This document shows positions 63,198 through 64,000 of a stretch of DNA of 64,000 nt, in pieces. Below the pieces are notes generated by a model. The model was not told the origin of the DNA. It was given only the letters and a program-made list of their open reading frames with translations, and ran no database searches. This stretch comes from Bradyrhizobium sp. C9 (GTDB taxonomy: Bacteria; Pseudomonadota; Alphaproteobacteria; Rhizobiales; Xanthobacteraceae): positions 134,001 through 198,000 of the forward strand of contig NZ_NWTG01000011.1 in NCBI RefSeq assembly GCF_002532045.1. Reading direction: 5' to 3'. Position 1 is the first letter of the stretch. Each line of letters starts with the position of its first letter. The translations under genes were made by a program, and so were the position numbers.

Positions 63198-63230
63198 AAA
63201 ACGCCTCCGTTTCGGGGGCGTTTTTGTTTT
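63198..63230 (+). terminator. Rho-independent terminator of rpmE
   Basis: AAAACGCCTCC pairs with GGGGGCGTTTT around a short loop and is followed by TTTTTGTTTT, about 35 bases after the rpmE stop. Confidence 0.9.
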
Positions 63231-63282
63231 GGGCTGCTCCGGATCAATTGGCTGAATGATTGGCGCGACTCTGTCTCCACGC

Positions 63283-63406
63283 GTCGTCCTGGCGAAAGCC
63301 AGGACCCATAACCACAGGGTCTCGTGCTGTTGAAGAGGGTTGTGGCCCCAGCGTCGTGCAACGGCGAGCATTCGGGGTAATGGGTCCTGGCTTTCGCCAG
63401 GACGAC
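63283..63406. repeat. Bradyrhizobium-type paired palindromic intergenic repeat
   Basis: Two 27-base arms, 63283-63309 and 63380-63406, are exact reverse complements. Each holds its own palindrome (CCTGGC ... GCCAGG). About 70 bases lie between them. The sequence family (CGTCCTGGCGAAAGCCAGGA) recurs in Bradyrhizobium intergenic regions. The surrounding 63164-63515 contains no gene. Confidence 0.9.
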
Positions 63407-63515
63407 ACTGAAATTTGTGGCGCGATCTCGAGCGAGTTCGGTGTGATCACCCGTCTGCCGGGCGATGACAGGTGTGCTTAAGGATGCCGGCGCCGGAAGA
63501 TGGATCGCCCAGTCC

Positions 63516-64000
63516 CTAGCGATCCCCAAAGGCAAGCCGCGCACCGAGCGCGACCAGGATGCTGCCGCCGATCCGCTGCATGATCCGCTGTGACCTCCGG
63601 GAGCGCTGCAGCTTCGCCATCACGGCGCTGGCGAAAAACACGCAGACGATATCGACCGCCGAGAACGTCAAATTGACCGTGGTGCCGAGCAGGAACAGCT
63701 GGGCCCAGACCGGCGGGCTGGCCGACGCATCGACGAACTGCGGCAGGAACGCCAGGAAGAAGATCGCGGTCTTCGGGTTGAGCACCTCGACGACGATGCT
63801 TTGCGCGAACGCGCGCTCCGTGGAGGGCGGCGCCAACTCGGGCCGCTTGGCGCTGTCGCGATCGCGAAACAGCGACAGTCCGAGCCAGACCAGATAGGCC
63901 GCACCGACCAGCTTCATCGCCATGAATAGCGGCGGCACCGCATGAAACAGCAGCGCAAGGCCGGCGGCGGCAGCGATGACATGAACGTAGCCGCCGAGAT
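63516..64000 (-). CDS. LysE-family amino acid exporter (partial, runs off the right edge)
   Basis: A C-terminal portion of a LysE/RhtB-type translocator. The visible part, about 160 residues, includes GYVHVIAAAAGLALLFHAVPPLFMAMKLVGAAYLVWLGLSLF and FAQSIVVEVLNPKTAIFFLAFLPQFVD. The ending is an AVMAKLQRSRRSQRIMQRIGGSILVALGARLA helix. The NPK(T/A) motif after the loop is the family's signature. The N-terminal first helices and the start lie beyond position 64000. It would export an amino acid or related metabolite. Confidence 0.9.
   Translation of the reverse strand, partial: LGGYVHVIAAAAGLALLFHAVPPLFMAMKLVGAAYLVWLGLSLFRDRDSAKRPELAPPSTERAFAQSIVVEVLNPKTAIFFLAFLPQFVDASASPPVWAQLFLLGTTVNLTFSAVDIVCVFFASAVMAKLQRSRRSQRIMQRIGGSILVALGARLAFGDR

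Overview
The window looks like chromosome from a Bradyrhizobium-type alphaproteobacterium. The signs are high GC, a 517-residue porin of the rhizobial porin type, an L31 gene of alphaproteobacterial type, many MarR regulators, and a paired palindromic intergenic repeat of the kind scattered through Bradyrhizobium genomes. I identified no tRNA, rRNA, CRISPR array or intact insertion sequence.

Layout: (1) 1-0.85 kb is a decayed edge with a CopD-like partial frame, a LivM-like remnant and helically phased direct repeats. (2) 0.85-4.4 kb holds a MarR regulator, the porin with its terminator and a small HTH regulator. (3) 4.4-9.4 kb is a divergent efflux locus: an MFS exporter facing MarR-FUSC-DUF1656-HlyD. 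(4) 9.4-17.1 kb carries a TPR protein, a FecR-domain protein and a giant FecR-domain protein with seven near-identical 171-176-residue repeats. (5) 17.1-26 kb carries two modules that each combine a secreted PF04185 phosphoesterase (phospholipase C/acid phosphatase family) with a di-heme MauG/cytochrome c peroxidase-like protein; the second also has an imelysin. (6) 26-38.8 kb is a type II secretion system: prepilin peptidase, GspE-F-G-H-I-J-K-L-M-C-like on the minus strand, and a divergent GspD with a lipoprotein signal. (7) 38.9-53.5 kb is a 4039-residue filamentous-haemagglutinin-family exoprotein preceded by FecR anti-sigma, ECF sigma and a small STN + TonB-C-like protein. (8) 53.6-60.2 kb is a cobalamin-riboswitch-headed TonB receptor and PepSY protein, then CobW-type GTPase and amidohydrolase. 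(9) 60.3-64 kb is housekeeping: an ABC exporter, rpmE and a LysE-type transporter.

Main idea: regions 5 to 7 together resemble the phosphate-starvation surface-signalling locus of Pseudomonas aeruginosa (VreA-VreI-VreR next to the Hxc type II system with a liposecretin, a secreted phosphatase and a large exoprotein). Here the secreted phosphatases would be the PF04185 enzymes, linked to di-heme periplasmic proteins. PhoB-box-like 11-bp-spaced motifs upstream of several of these genes fit that reading. The grouping, the secretion route and the Pho control are inference; the gene families and motifs are read directly.
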